A stretch of 64,000 bases of DNA. It comes from Pseudomonas brassicacearum subsp. brassicacearum. GTDB lineage: Bacteria > Pseudomonadota > Gammaproteobacteria > Pseudomonadales > Pseudomonadaceae. The stretch covers positions 62,001-126,000 of the forward strand of contig NZ_VZPJ01000014.1 of assembly GCF_008801605.1 (NCBI RefSeq), read 5' to 3'. Each line of letters starts with the position of its first letter. Within the stretch, counting starts at the first letter, position 1. Under the pieces are notes generated by a model that was not told the DNA's origin, searched no databases, and was given only the letters and a program-made list of their open reading frames with translations. The position numbers and the translations under genes are program-made. Below, piece after piece: positions 57,710 through 64,000 of this stretch.

Positions 57710-58348
57710 TCAGCCAGCCACCCGCACCACCCCCATATCGATCCCCAGATGCACCAACTCGGCATGGGAACTGACCTGCAACTTGCTCTTGAGCAGCGTC
57801 AGGTGGTTGGACACGGTCTTGGCGCTGATGCACAGCTGTTCGGCAATGGTGCGGGCGGGGGTGCCCTTGGCGAGCATGACGAAAATCTCCAACTCACGTT
57901 GGGTCATGCATTGCAGGCGCGGGTCGACATCCTGGCGCGAGCTGGTGCAGGCCAGTTGCGTGGCCAGGGATTGCTCGATGTAGACATGCCCGGCCAGCAC
58001 CCGGCGTACCGCTTCCACCAGCACCTGGGGTGCCGAATTCTTGGTCAGGTAGCCCGCGGCACCGGCGTCCAATGCCTGGCGCACCAAGGGCAATTCATCG
58101 TGCATGCTGAAGAACAACACCCGCAGTTGTGGCAAGCGCTGGCGTAGCCGGCGGGTGGTTTCCAAGCCACTGATACCGGGCAGGCCGAAGTCCATGATCA
58201 CCAGATGCGGCACCTGCTCCTGGACCTGGCTCAACGCCTCCTCGCCGGTGGCTGCTTCGCGGACCTGCAGGTCCGGCATCAACACCCGCAAAAGGCTGGC
58301 ATAGCCCTGCCGAACCACCGCATGGTCGTCCACCAACAAAATGTTCAT
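57710..58348 (-). CDS. pedR1: LuxR/NarL-type response regulator PedR1
   Basis: 212 aa from the ATG at 58348, which overlaps the kinase stop by one base. Receiver domain with acidic pair in LLVDDHAVV, phospho-Asp in LVIMDFGLPG, and Lys in YLTKNSAP; a C-terminal LuxR HTH (MTQRELEIFVMLAKGTPART, CISAKTVSNHLTLLKSKL). Corresponds to AgmR/ErbR, the main activator of the quinoprotein and PQQ genes. Best candidate for binding the ASTACC-TT-GGTAST motifs. Confidence 0.87.
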   Translation of the reverse strand: MNILLVDDHAVVRQGYASLLRVLMPDLQVREAATGEEALSQVQEQVPHLVIMDFGLPGISGLETTRRLRQRLPQLRVLFFSMHDELPLVRQALDAGAAGYLTKNSAPQVLVEAVRRVLAGHVYIEQSLATQLACTSSRQDVDPRLQCMTQRELEIFVMLAKGTPARTIAEQLCISAKTVSNHLTLLKSKLQVSSHAELVHLGIDMGVVRVAG

Positions 58349-59601
58349 CACGCCTCCAAGGCAATATTCAAGGCCAGCGCCCAACCGGCGCCAGGCTGGC
58401 TGACGATGCGCAGCTCACCGCCCAGGCTGCGCGCCCGCTCGGACATCGAGTGCAAGCCAACACCGGCGCGCGATGGTTGCGTCGCTCCGCAACCGTTGTC
58501 GCGCACCAGCAACCGCAGGCGCCCGGCGCGGTGTTGCAGGCGAATCCGCACCTGCGTGGCGCCGGCATGCCGGGCAATGTTGGTCAACGCTTCCTGCAAC
58601 AAACGATACAAATGGGTCTTGTCCGGCCCGGACAAGGGCGGCAGCGTTTTGTCGATCCACACCTGACAGGCGATACCCTGGTTGGCCTGCCATTGCCCGG
58701 CCAATAGCCTGATGGCCTCGCACAACGGCAGGTGCTGCAACACCACGGGGTACAAGTCATGCACCAGCGCCCGGAAACCCAATTGCAAATGCTCGCAATG
58801 CTCTTCGAGCTGGCTGACGGTCTGCTCCAGCGCCAGGGGTTGATCCATCACCAGCCGCAGCAGGCAGGCGCGGGCCCGAATACCGGCCACGTATTGGCCC
58901 AGGTCGTCGTGCAGGGTCTGGGCCAGCTGGGTGCGCTCCTGCTCCTGCACGGCCAGCAAAGCCTGGGTAAGCCGGGCGTTATCGGCCTGGGCCTCGGCCA
59001 GGGCGGCGGTCATGCGATTGAAATGCCCCGCCAGATGCTGCGCCTCCGGGATACCCTCAGTGCCCAGGCGCACCTGCAGGTTCCCCGCTGACACCTGACG
59101 CAACGCATGCAGCAACTCATCGAGCAAACGCATGCCCCGGCGTACCCCCCAGCGAATCACCAACAGGCTGAGCAACAGCGCCAGGGCGCAGACGTACAAC
59201 AGTTGCACCAAGGAATCGAGAATCTCGTCGATTTCATCGCGCGGGTCGACGGCAATCCAGGCCCGCCGACCGTCCGGCAAATCCACCACCTGGGCCGCAG
59301 GGCCGTCATCCAGTAACCGGCGGCCAAGCCAGGCCTTCATCCCGTCTTCATCCGCCGGGAACAGTTCCCCAGGGGCCAGCCAACGGACCCGCACATGCCG
59401 CAGGCTGCCGGTCAACCGCGGCTGGAGACTGGCCGGATCGCGCTCGGCGGTTTCGCGCAGGTAATGCACCACCGACTCGGCCGATTGCAGCTCGCGTTTC
59501 ACATCGGCCGTGGCCTGGTGCAACAACAGGACTGCACAGGCCAGGGTGACCAGGGCGAAAAGGGCACACACCCAGAGGTTGATGCGCCAGAGGGCTGACA
59601 T
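58348..59601 (-). CDS. pedS1: Membrane sensor histidine kinase PedS1
   Basis: 417 aa. TM1 (LWVCALFALVTLACAVLLL), a periplasmic part of about 100 residues (LRHVRVRWLAPGELFPADE), TM2 (LLYVCALALLLSLLVIRW), HAMP (LLDELLHALRQVSAGNLQVR), HisKA_3 with the acceptor in QTLHDDLGQYVAG, and HATPase (LLQEALTNIARHAGA, DNGCG, GLHSMSERARSLGG). Partner of PedR1 with a one-base overlap. A signal from alcohol or aldehyde metabolism is presumably sensed in the periplasm. Confidence 0.9.
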   Translation of the reverse strand: MSALWRINLWVCALFALVTLACAVLLLHQATADVKRELQSAESVVHYLRETAERDPASLQPRLTGSLRHVRVRWLAPGELFPADEDGMKAWLGRRLLDDGPAAQVVDLPDGRRAWIAVDPRDEIDEILDSLVQLLYVCALALLLSLLVIRWGVRRGMRLLDELLHALRQVSAGNLQVRLGTEGIPEAQHLAGHFNRMTAALAEAQADNARLTQALLAVQEQERTQLAQTLHDDLGQYVAGIRARACLLRLVMDQPLALEQTVSQLEEHCEHLQLGFRALVHDLYPVVLQHLPLCEAIRLLAGQWQANQGIACQVWIDKTLPPLSGPDKTHLYRLLQEALTNIARHAGATQVRIRLQHRAGRLRLLVRDNGCGATQPSRAGVGLHSMSERARSLGGELRIVSQPGAGWALALNIALEA

Positions 59602-59603
59602 GG

Positions 59604-59828
59604 TTAGCGCTCCAACCTTGAATTGACATTGACGCCCACCCCCTGTGGGAGCGAGCTTGCTCGCGATGACGGCGGCACATCCGGTACTGAAGTCGACTGA
59701 ACCACCGCTATCGCGAGCAAGCTCGCTCCCACAGAGGGGCTTGGAGGTTTCCAGGTTCTGGGACGATCAACCCCGATCAAACTCAGGATCAGCAGAAACG
59801 GCAGCAGCAACGCTTTGAGAATCCGCAT
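59604..59828 (-). CDS. Possible small membrane peptide upstream of pedS1
   Basis: 74 codons from the ATG at 59828, which has a strong SD (AGGAGG, 8 nt upstream). The first 20 residues (MRILKALLLPFLLILSLIG) form one hydrophobic helix, but after residue about 33 the frame enters the REPIN (59644-59734), so the C-terminal half is probably repeat-derived. It may be a true short peptide whose 3' end was replaced by the REPIN insertion. Unrecognised family. Confidence 0.35.
   Translation of the reverse strand: MRILKALLLPFLLILSLIGVDRPRTWKPPSPSVGASLLAIAVVQSTSVPDVPPSSRASSLPQGVGVNVNSRLER
59644..59734. repeat. REPIN (inverted REP pair)
   Basis: TGTGGGAGCGAGCTTGCTCG facing CGAGCAAGCTCGCTCCCACAG; upstream of pedS1, inside the 3' part of a possible small ORF. 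Confidence 0.92.
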
Positions 59829-59890
59829 GGTCTGTCCCCTCCTGGTCAATGACGATGCCTAGCATGCTAAAACCCCGGCCTCCAAGGTGA

Positions 59891-59907
59891 GTTACTACCT
59901 TGGTACT
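59891..59907. promoter_or_regulatory. ped operator motif upstream of the ABC-binding-protein gene
   Basis: GTTACTACCTTGGTACT; ACTACC-TT-GGTACT is nearly a perfect inverted repeat. It is 79 nt before the ATG at 59985 and is the most symmetric copy of the motif. Confidence 0.65.
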
Positions 59908-59984
59908 GCACCGGCGGTACTTTCTGCATATTTCCCCATGACCCTGGGCTTCCTATGCTGGCGCTACCTGCAATGGAGGATGTC

Positions 59985-61151
59985 ATGCGCCGGCTCGTCA
60001 GTTACGCCCTGGTTTCTCTGCTGGCAGCGGCAACCGCTCACGCGGGCGATATCACGCCGCTACAAGTGCGCATCGGCTACCTGGGTTATCGTCCCGATCC
60101 GGGCCCGTTGCTGTCCAACGTCATTGCCGAACCGGCCGATGCCGGGTTGCGCGGCGCTGAACTGGCGATCGTCGACAGCAACAGCACCGGACGTTTTCTC
60201 AAGCACGACTACCGCCTGGAAAGCGCCAGCGTCAACACTCCCGAAGCGCTGCTCCAGGCCGCCCGGGCCCAACACGACCAGGGTCTGCGGCTGTTCGTGG
60301 TCAACGCACCGGCCGCCAGCCTGCGCCAACTCAGCGCCGCCCTGCCCGACAGCCTGCTGTTCAACGCCGGTAGCCCCGACGACAGCCTGCGCACCACCGA
60401 CTGCCTCGGTAACGTGCTGCACAGCCTGCCCGACCGCGCCATGCTCGCCGATGCCCTGGTGCAGTTCAGCGTCGTGCGTAAATGGCAGCGGGCCTTGCTG
60501 ATCGTCGGCCAGACGCCCGAGGACCAGGCCTATGCCGCCGCATTGCGCCGGGCCATGAAACGCTTCGGCATGAAGATCGTCGCCGAGAAGGCCTGGCAGT
60601 TCGACAACGACCAGCGTCGCAGCGCCCAGGCCGACATGCCACTGTTCACCCAGACCGCCGAGTACGACGTGGTACTGGTGGCCGACGAGCGCGGCGACTT
60701 CGGCGAATACCTGCCCTACCAGACCTGGTACCCACGCCCGGTGGCCGGCACCCAAGGGCTGACGCCCACCGGTTGGCACAAGACCGTGGAAACCTACGGC
60801 GCAGCGCAGTTGCAAAAACGCTTCGAAGCCCTGGCCGGACGCTGGATGAACGACCGTGATTTCGCCGCCTGGATTGCCGTGCGCAGCATCGCCAGCGCCG
60901 TGAGCAAACTGCGCCAGGACGACCCGCTCGCCATCCGCCATCTGGCCCTCAGCGACCAGTTGCCCCTGGACGGCTTCAAGGGTCGCAAGCTCAGCTACCG
61001 GCCCTGGAACGGCCAGTTGCGCCAACCAATTGCGCTGGTCCAGCCTCGGGCACTGGTCAGCACCTCGCCCCAGGACGGTTTTCTCCACCCTTCCAATGAA
61101 ATGGACAGCCTGGGCTATGACCAGCCCGAAGTGAGCTGCCGTTACCCCTGA
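59985..61151 (+). CDS. PQQ-associated ABC-type substrate-binding protein
   Basis: 388 aa from the ATG at 59985 (SD GGAGGA at 59975-59980). Signal peptide (YALVSLLAAATAHAGD) then a type-1 periplasmic-binding fold similar to branched-chain amino acid binders: VRIGYLGYRPDPGPLLSNV, LFVVNAPAASLRQLS, SLLFNAGSPDDSLRTTDC, RALLIVGQTPEDQAYAAALR. Members of this group occur with quinoprotein clusters. First gene of the four-gene PQQ-associated ABC operon; its ligand is unknown. Confidence 0.87.
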   Translation: MRRLVSYALVSLLAAATAHAGDITPLQVRIGYLGYRPDPGPLLSNVIAEPADAGLRGAELAIVDSNSTGRFLKHDYRLESASVNTPEALLQAARAQHDQGLRLFVVNAPAASLRQLSAALPDSLLFNAGSPDDSLRTTDCLGNVLHSLPDRAMLADALVQFSVVRKWQRALLIVGQTPEDQAYAAALRRAMKRFGMKIVAEKAWQFDNDQRRSAQADMPLFTQTAEYDVVLVADERGDFGEYLPYQTWYPRPVAGTQGLTPTGWHKTVETYGAAQLQKRFEALAGRWMNDRDFAAWIAVRSIASAVSKLRQDDPLAIRHLALSDQLPLDGFKGRKLSYRPWNGQLRQPIALVQPRALVSTSPQDGFLHPSNEMDSLGYDQPEVSCRYP

Positions 61152-61156
61152 TCGAT

Positions 61157-61167
61157 AACAACAATAA
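61157..61167 (+). promoter_or_regulatory. CA motif AACAACAATAA upstream of the YVTN propeller gene
   Basis: Two overlapping AANAANAA matches (61157-61164, 61160-61167), 11 nt before the ATG at 61179 and overlapping SD AAGGA. Confidence 0.55.
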
Positions 61168-61178
61168 GGAAAACCGCC

Positions 61179-62183
61179 ATGCGCCGCTCCCTGATTCACC
61201 CGGCCCGGCTCTGCCCGACCCGGCTATGCAAAGCCCTCGCCCTGGGCGCCGCGTTGCTCGCCGCCGGTCCCGCCGCCGCCAGCATCGCCTGGGTTTCCAA
61301 CGAGAAAGACAACAGCCTGAGCCTGATCGACATGCAGAGCCTGGAAGTCATCGAGACCCTGCCGGTCGGCCAGCGCCCCCGGGGCCTGCTGCTGTCCCAC
61401 GACAATCGCCTGCTGTACATCTGCGCCAGCGACTCGGACCGGGTCCAGGTGATGGACGTCGCCACCCGCAAGATCATCAAGGAACTGCCCTCCGGCAAGG
61501 ACCCGGAGCAGTTCGCCCTGCACCCCAACGACCGCTGGCTGTATGTCTCCAACGAAGACGATGCCCTGGTCACGGTGATCGACACCCAGACCTCCGAAGT
61601 GCTCGGCCAGATCGGCGTGGGTGTCGAACCCGAAGGCATGGCCGTCAGCCCTGACGGCAAGTGGGCGGTCAACACCAGCGAAACCACGAACATGCTGCAC
61701 TGGATCGATACCAGCACCCAGACCCTGGCCGACAACACCCTGGTGGATCAGCGGCCACGTTTCGTCGAGTTCAATCGCGACGGCACGCAGCTCTGGGCCT
61801 CGGCGGAGATCGGCGGCACGTTGACCGTGCTTGACGTGGCGACGCGCAAGATCCTCAAGACCCTGACGTTCCAGATCAAGGGTGTGCACCCGGACAAGGT
61901 CCAACCGGTGGGCATCAAGCTCAGCGCCGACGGCAAGCTGGCGTTCGTCGCCTTGGGCCCGGCGAACCATGTGGCAGTGATCGACGCCAAGACCTTCGAA
62001 GTGCTGGATTATCTGCTGGTGGGCCGACGGGTCTGGCAACTGGCGTTCACCCCGGACCAGAAGCAGCTGCTGGCGACCAACGGCGTCAGCGGCGATGTCT
62101 CGGTGATCGATGTTGAGAGCCGCAAGGTCCTGAAGTCGGTGAAAGTCGGGCGCTACCCTTGGGGCGTGGTGGTCACGCCATGA
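61179..62183 (+). CDS. PQQ-associated YVTN beta-propeller protein (PedA-like)
   Basis: 334 aa, signal peptide (ALALGAALLAAGPAAAS). Seven repeats of the type LSLIDMQSLEVIETLPVGQR, RVQVMDVATRKIIKELPSGK, and VTVIDTQTSEVLGQIGVGVE form a YVTN propeller. Consistently encoded between the binding protein and the ABC exporter in quinoprotein clusters. It may collect or present the exported ligand in the periplasm. ATGA overlap with the ATPase gene. Confidence 0.88.
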   Translation: MRRSLIHPARLCPTRLCKALALGAALLAAGPAAASIAWVSNEKDNSLSLIDMQSLEVIETLPVGQRPRGLLLSHDNRLLYICASDSDRVQVMDVATRKIIKELPSGKDPEQFALHPNDRWLYVSNEDDALVTVIDTQTSEVLGQIGVGVEPEGMAVSPDGKWAVNTSETTNMLHWIDTSTQTLADNTLVDQRPRFVEFNRDGTQLWASAEIGGTLTVLDVATRKILKTLTFQIKGVHPDKVQPVGIKLSADGKLAFVALGPANHVAVIDAKTFEVLDYLLVGRRVWQLAFTPDQKQLLATNGVSGDVSVIDVESRKVLKSVKVGRYPWGVVVTP

Positions 62184-62911
62184 ACGCCCTGGAGGTCAGC
62201 GACCTGAGCTTTGCCTATGGCACGCGCGAAGCCCTCAAGCAGATGAATTTCAGCCTTCCCGCCGGGCGTTTCGCTGCGCTGCTGGGGCCCAACGGTGCCG
62301 GCAAGTCGACGCTGATCGCCCTGCTCACGCGTTTGTACGACCTGCAACGTGGCGAGATCCGCATCGGCGGTCATTCCCTGCAAAAATCACCAAGATCGGC
62401 CCTGCGCCAGTTGGGCGTGGTGTTCCAACAGAGCACCCTGGACCTGGACCTGAGCATCGAACAGAACCTGCGCTATCACCTGGCGCTGCACGGGTTTTCG
62501 CGGCGCCAGGGCAGCGCCCGCATCGACGCTGAACTGACCCGCCAGCACCTGACGGAGCGCCGCCACGAGCGGGTACGCGACCTCAACGGTGGCCATCGTC
62601 GCCGGGTCGAGATCGCCCGCGCCCTGCTCCACGAACCGCGCCTGTTGCTGCTCGACGAACCCAGCGTCGGCCTTGATCCGGCCAGCCGCCTAGCCCTGGG
62701 CCTGCACATCCGGCAACTGTGCAGCGAGCAAGGTATCAGCGTGCTCTGGACCACTCACTTGCTCGACGAAGTGCAGCCCAGCGACGATCTGTTGATCGTG
62801 CATCAGGGCCGCCTGGTCGCCAGCGGACAGGCCGACGCGGTGAGCCTGGAACACGGCGGCACCCTCGGCTCGGCCTTCACTCGCTTGACCGCCTCGGGAG
62901 TCCAGCCATGA
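62180..62911 (+). CDS. pedB: PQQ-associated ABC transporter ATP-binding protein PedB
   Basis: 243 aa from the ATG at 62180 (ATGA overlap decides the start). Walker A GPNGAGKST, Q-loop VFQQSTLDLDLS, a modified signature LNGGHRRRVEIAR, Walker B LLLLDEPSVGLDP and the switch His in WTTHLLDEV. Belongs to the efflux-type ABC-2 ATPases. Works with PedC. Confidence 0.92.
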   Translation: MNALEVSDLSFAYGTREALKQMNFSLPAGRFAALLGPNGAGKSTLIALLTRLYDLQRGEIRIGGHSLQKSPRSALRQLGVVFQQSTLDLDLSIEQNLRYHLALHGFSRRQGSARIDAELTRQHLTERRHERVRDLNGGHRRRVEIARALLHEPRLLLLDEPSVGLDPASRLALGLHIRQLCSEQGISVLWTTHLLDEVQPSDDLLIVHQGRLVASGQADAVSLEHGGTLGSAFTRLTASGVQP

Positions 62912-63702
62912 ATGCGTACTGGCAATGTTTCAGCGGCATCGTGACGCGCGAATGGCTGCGCTTCGTACTGCAACGCACCCGGCTGCTCAGCGCCCTGGTC
63001 CGGCCCCTGCTGTGGCTGGTGGTGTTCGCCGCCGGTTTTCGCGCGGCACTGGGCATCGCCATCATCGCGCCCTACGACACCTACATCCCCTACGAGGTGT
63101 ACATCGTGCCCGGGCTGGCCTGCATGATCCTGTTGTTCAACGGCATGCAGGGCTCGCTGTCGATGGTCTACGACCGGGAAATGGGCAGCATGCGCGTGCT
63201 GCTGACCAGTCCCCTGCCCCGGGCTTTCCTGCTGGCGAGCAAGTTGTTGGCGACGTCGCTGATCTCGCTATTGCAGGTCTACGCCTTTCTCGCCATCGCC
63301 TGGTTGTACGGTATCCAGCCACCGACCATGGGCCTGCTGCTGGCCCTGCCGGCCCTGTTGCTGGTGGCCCTGATGCTCAGCGCCCTGGGCTTGTTGCTGT
63401 CCAATGCCATCCGGCAACTGGAAAACTTCGCCGGGGTGATGAATTTCGTGATTTTCCCGATGTTCTTCCTGTCTTCGGCACTGTACCCGCTATGGAAAAT
63501 GCAGGAAGCCAGCCCTTGGCTGTACTGGCTCTGCTCGGTCAGCCCGTTCACCCACGGCGTGGAGTTGGTGCGTTTTGCGCTGTACGAGCAGTTCAACCTG
63601 CTGGCGATGGCGGTGTGCGTGGGGTTGACCCTGGTGTTCGCGCTGTTGGCGGTGTGGACGTTCAATCCGCAGCATGCGGCGTTGCGCAAGGCCGGCAGCT
63701 AA
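62908..63702 (+). CDS. pedC: ABC-2-type permease PedC
   Basis: 264 aa from the ATG at 62908 (ATGA overlap with pedB). Six membrane spans; ABC-2 block YEVYIVPGLACMILLFNGMQ with GSLSMVYDREMGSMRVLLTS, and a C-terminal FFLSSALYPLW. Phenylethanol-type pedC exporters belong to this group. It may export a toxic aldehyde/acid or a signal; direction is inferred from the ABC-2 type. A REPIN follows. Confidence 0.92.
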   Translation: MNAYWQCFSGIVTREWLRFVLQRTRLLSALVRPLLWLVVFAAGFRAALGIAIIAPYDTYIPYEVYIVPGLACMILLFNGMQGSLSMVYDREMGSMRVLLTSPLPRAFLLASKLLATSLISLLQVYAFLAIAWLYGIQPPTMGLLLALPALLLVALMLSALGLLLSNAIRQLENFAGVMNFVIFPMFFLSSALYPLWKMQEASPWLYWLCSVSPFTHGVELVRFALYEQFNLLAMAVCVGLTLVFALLAVWTFNPQHAALRKAGS

Positions 63703-63725
63703 CCCTTAATTGCACAGACAAAATC

Positions 63726-63818
63726 TGTGGGAGCAAAGCTTGCTCGCGATGGCGGCGGCTCATCCAGAATTGATGCTGACTGGCACACCGTTATCGCGAG
63801 CAAGCTTTGCTCCCACAG
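63726..63818. repeat. REPIN (inverted REP pair)
   Basis: TGTGGGAGCAAAGCTTGCTCG facing CGAGCAAGCTTTGCTCCCAC; AAAG/CTTT variant with compensating change in both arms. 3' of pedC. Confidence 0.92.
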
Positions 63819-63863
63819 GGTTCGGTGCATGTTCTCCATGTCGCGCGGGTCTTTAACACTCAA

Positions 63864-63880
63864 ATTACTACTTTAGTACT
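63864..63880. promoter_or_regulatory. ped operator motif upstream of the last gene
   Basis: ATTACTACTTTAGTACT; ACTACT-TT-AGTACT is an inverted repeat with changes in both arms that keep the pairing (CC/GG to CT/AG). 79 nt before the ATG at 63959, the same distance as at 59891-59907. Confidence 0.6.
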
Positions 63881-63939
63881 GGTTTTCCTGTCCATGGTCG
63901 CATTCACAAGACCTCGACCCTGGCATGTAATGGGCGCAT

Positions 63940-63947
63940 AACAAAAA
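63940..63947 (+). promoter_or_regulatory. CA motif AACAAAAA upstream of the last gene
   Basis: AACAAAAA overlaps the SD (AAAAAGGA), 11 nt before the ATG at 63959. Confidence 0.4.
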
Positions 63948-63958
63948 GGATAAATCCT

Positions 63959-64000
63959 ATGCCCCGTTTGCTGGCGATCCTCCTGCTGGGCCTGGCGCTG
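63959..64000 (+). CDS. Start of an exported protein (partial)
   Basis: Only 14 codons are present: MPRLLAILLLGLAL, the beginning of a signal peptide. SD AGGA (63946-63949). With the ped-type operator 79 nt upstream it is another member of the alcohol-oxidation regulon; in related genomes the next genes encode more quinoprotein-associated periplasmic proteins. The family cannot be told from this stub. Confidence 0.7.
   Translation, partial: MPRLLAILLLGLAL

Overview
The window is a piece of a Pseudomonas chromosome, most likely from the P. fluorescens group. It is GC-rich, it is studded with fluorescent-pseudomonad REP/REPIN palindromes of the form TGTGGGAGCGAGCTTGCTCGCG, and its right third matches gene for gene, as I remember it, the ped (alcohol oxidation) cluster of P. 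putida KT2440. There are no rRNA or tRNA genes, no transposase, no integrase and no CRISPR array; I see no sign of a large mobile island.

Layout. (1) 1-183: tail of an Old Yellow Enzyme-like reductase. (2) 331-6722: two operons facing each other, six plus-strand genes (NTF2-like, SDR, FAD oxidoreductase, DUF1365, CFA-synthase-like methyltransferase, DUF2878) and three minus-strand genes (chalcone-isomerase-like, DUF3833 lipoprotein, DUF6482). Both promoters carry TGTACA-N12-TGTACA, the type of site reported for light-responsive class II LitR (PplR) regulators of Pseudomonas. (3) 6858-11098: LacI regulator with two TIM-barrel isomerases and a Gfo/Idh/MocA dehydrogenase. (4) 11108-17757: phosphodiesterase, diguanylate cyclase, U32 RNA hydroxylase RlhA, M20 dipeptidase, small Cys-rich DUF3079 protein. 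(5) 17962-21089: Fur-box-preceded FtrABCD ferrous iron uptake. (6) 21532-32663: sigma-54 activator and a divergent operon for an aryl/allylic alcohol: aldehyde dehydrogenase, coniferyl-alcohol-dehydrogenase-like SDR, DUF1302/DUF1329 envelope pair, YCF48 protein and MMPL/RND transporter. (7) 32815-36876: MtlR-like AraC regulator, an orphan polyol-binding protein and a polyol SDR without ABC permeases. (8) 37071-42073: CAP-domain protein; LysR regulator with an AtuA-family pair and a CitMHS transporter. (9) 42966-44609: malate:quinone oxidoreductase with an export signal. (10) 44973 to the end: the PQQ alcohol-oxidation region: kinase, ErcA, a free-standing pqqA, aldehyde dehydrogenase, lanthanide-type PedH, metallohydrolase and SoxYZ-like relay proteins, PedG, cytochrome PedF, calcium-type PedE, pentapeptide protein, PedR1/PedS1, and the PQQ-associated ABC system.

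How it fits together. The ped region oxidises alcohols in the periplasm through paired Ca and lanthanide quinoproteins, passes electrons to cytochrome c550, and oxidises the aldehyde in the cytoplasm. A shared inverted-repeat motif (ASTACC-TT-GGTAST type) lies upstream of pedH, between pedF and pedE, and upstream of the two plus-strand operons at the end, and is a candidate operator for the cluster. Many catabolic genes across the window have an AANAANAA motif next to the start codon, the Hfq/Crc catabolite-repression signature, so this stretch looks like a set of alternative-carbon-source modules under common catabolite control.

Limits: calls come from reading translated sequence and remembered family features; no database search was run. 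KT2440 gene correspondences and published consensus sequences are quoted from memory.
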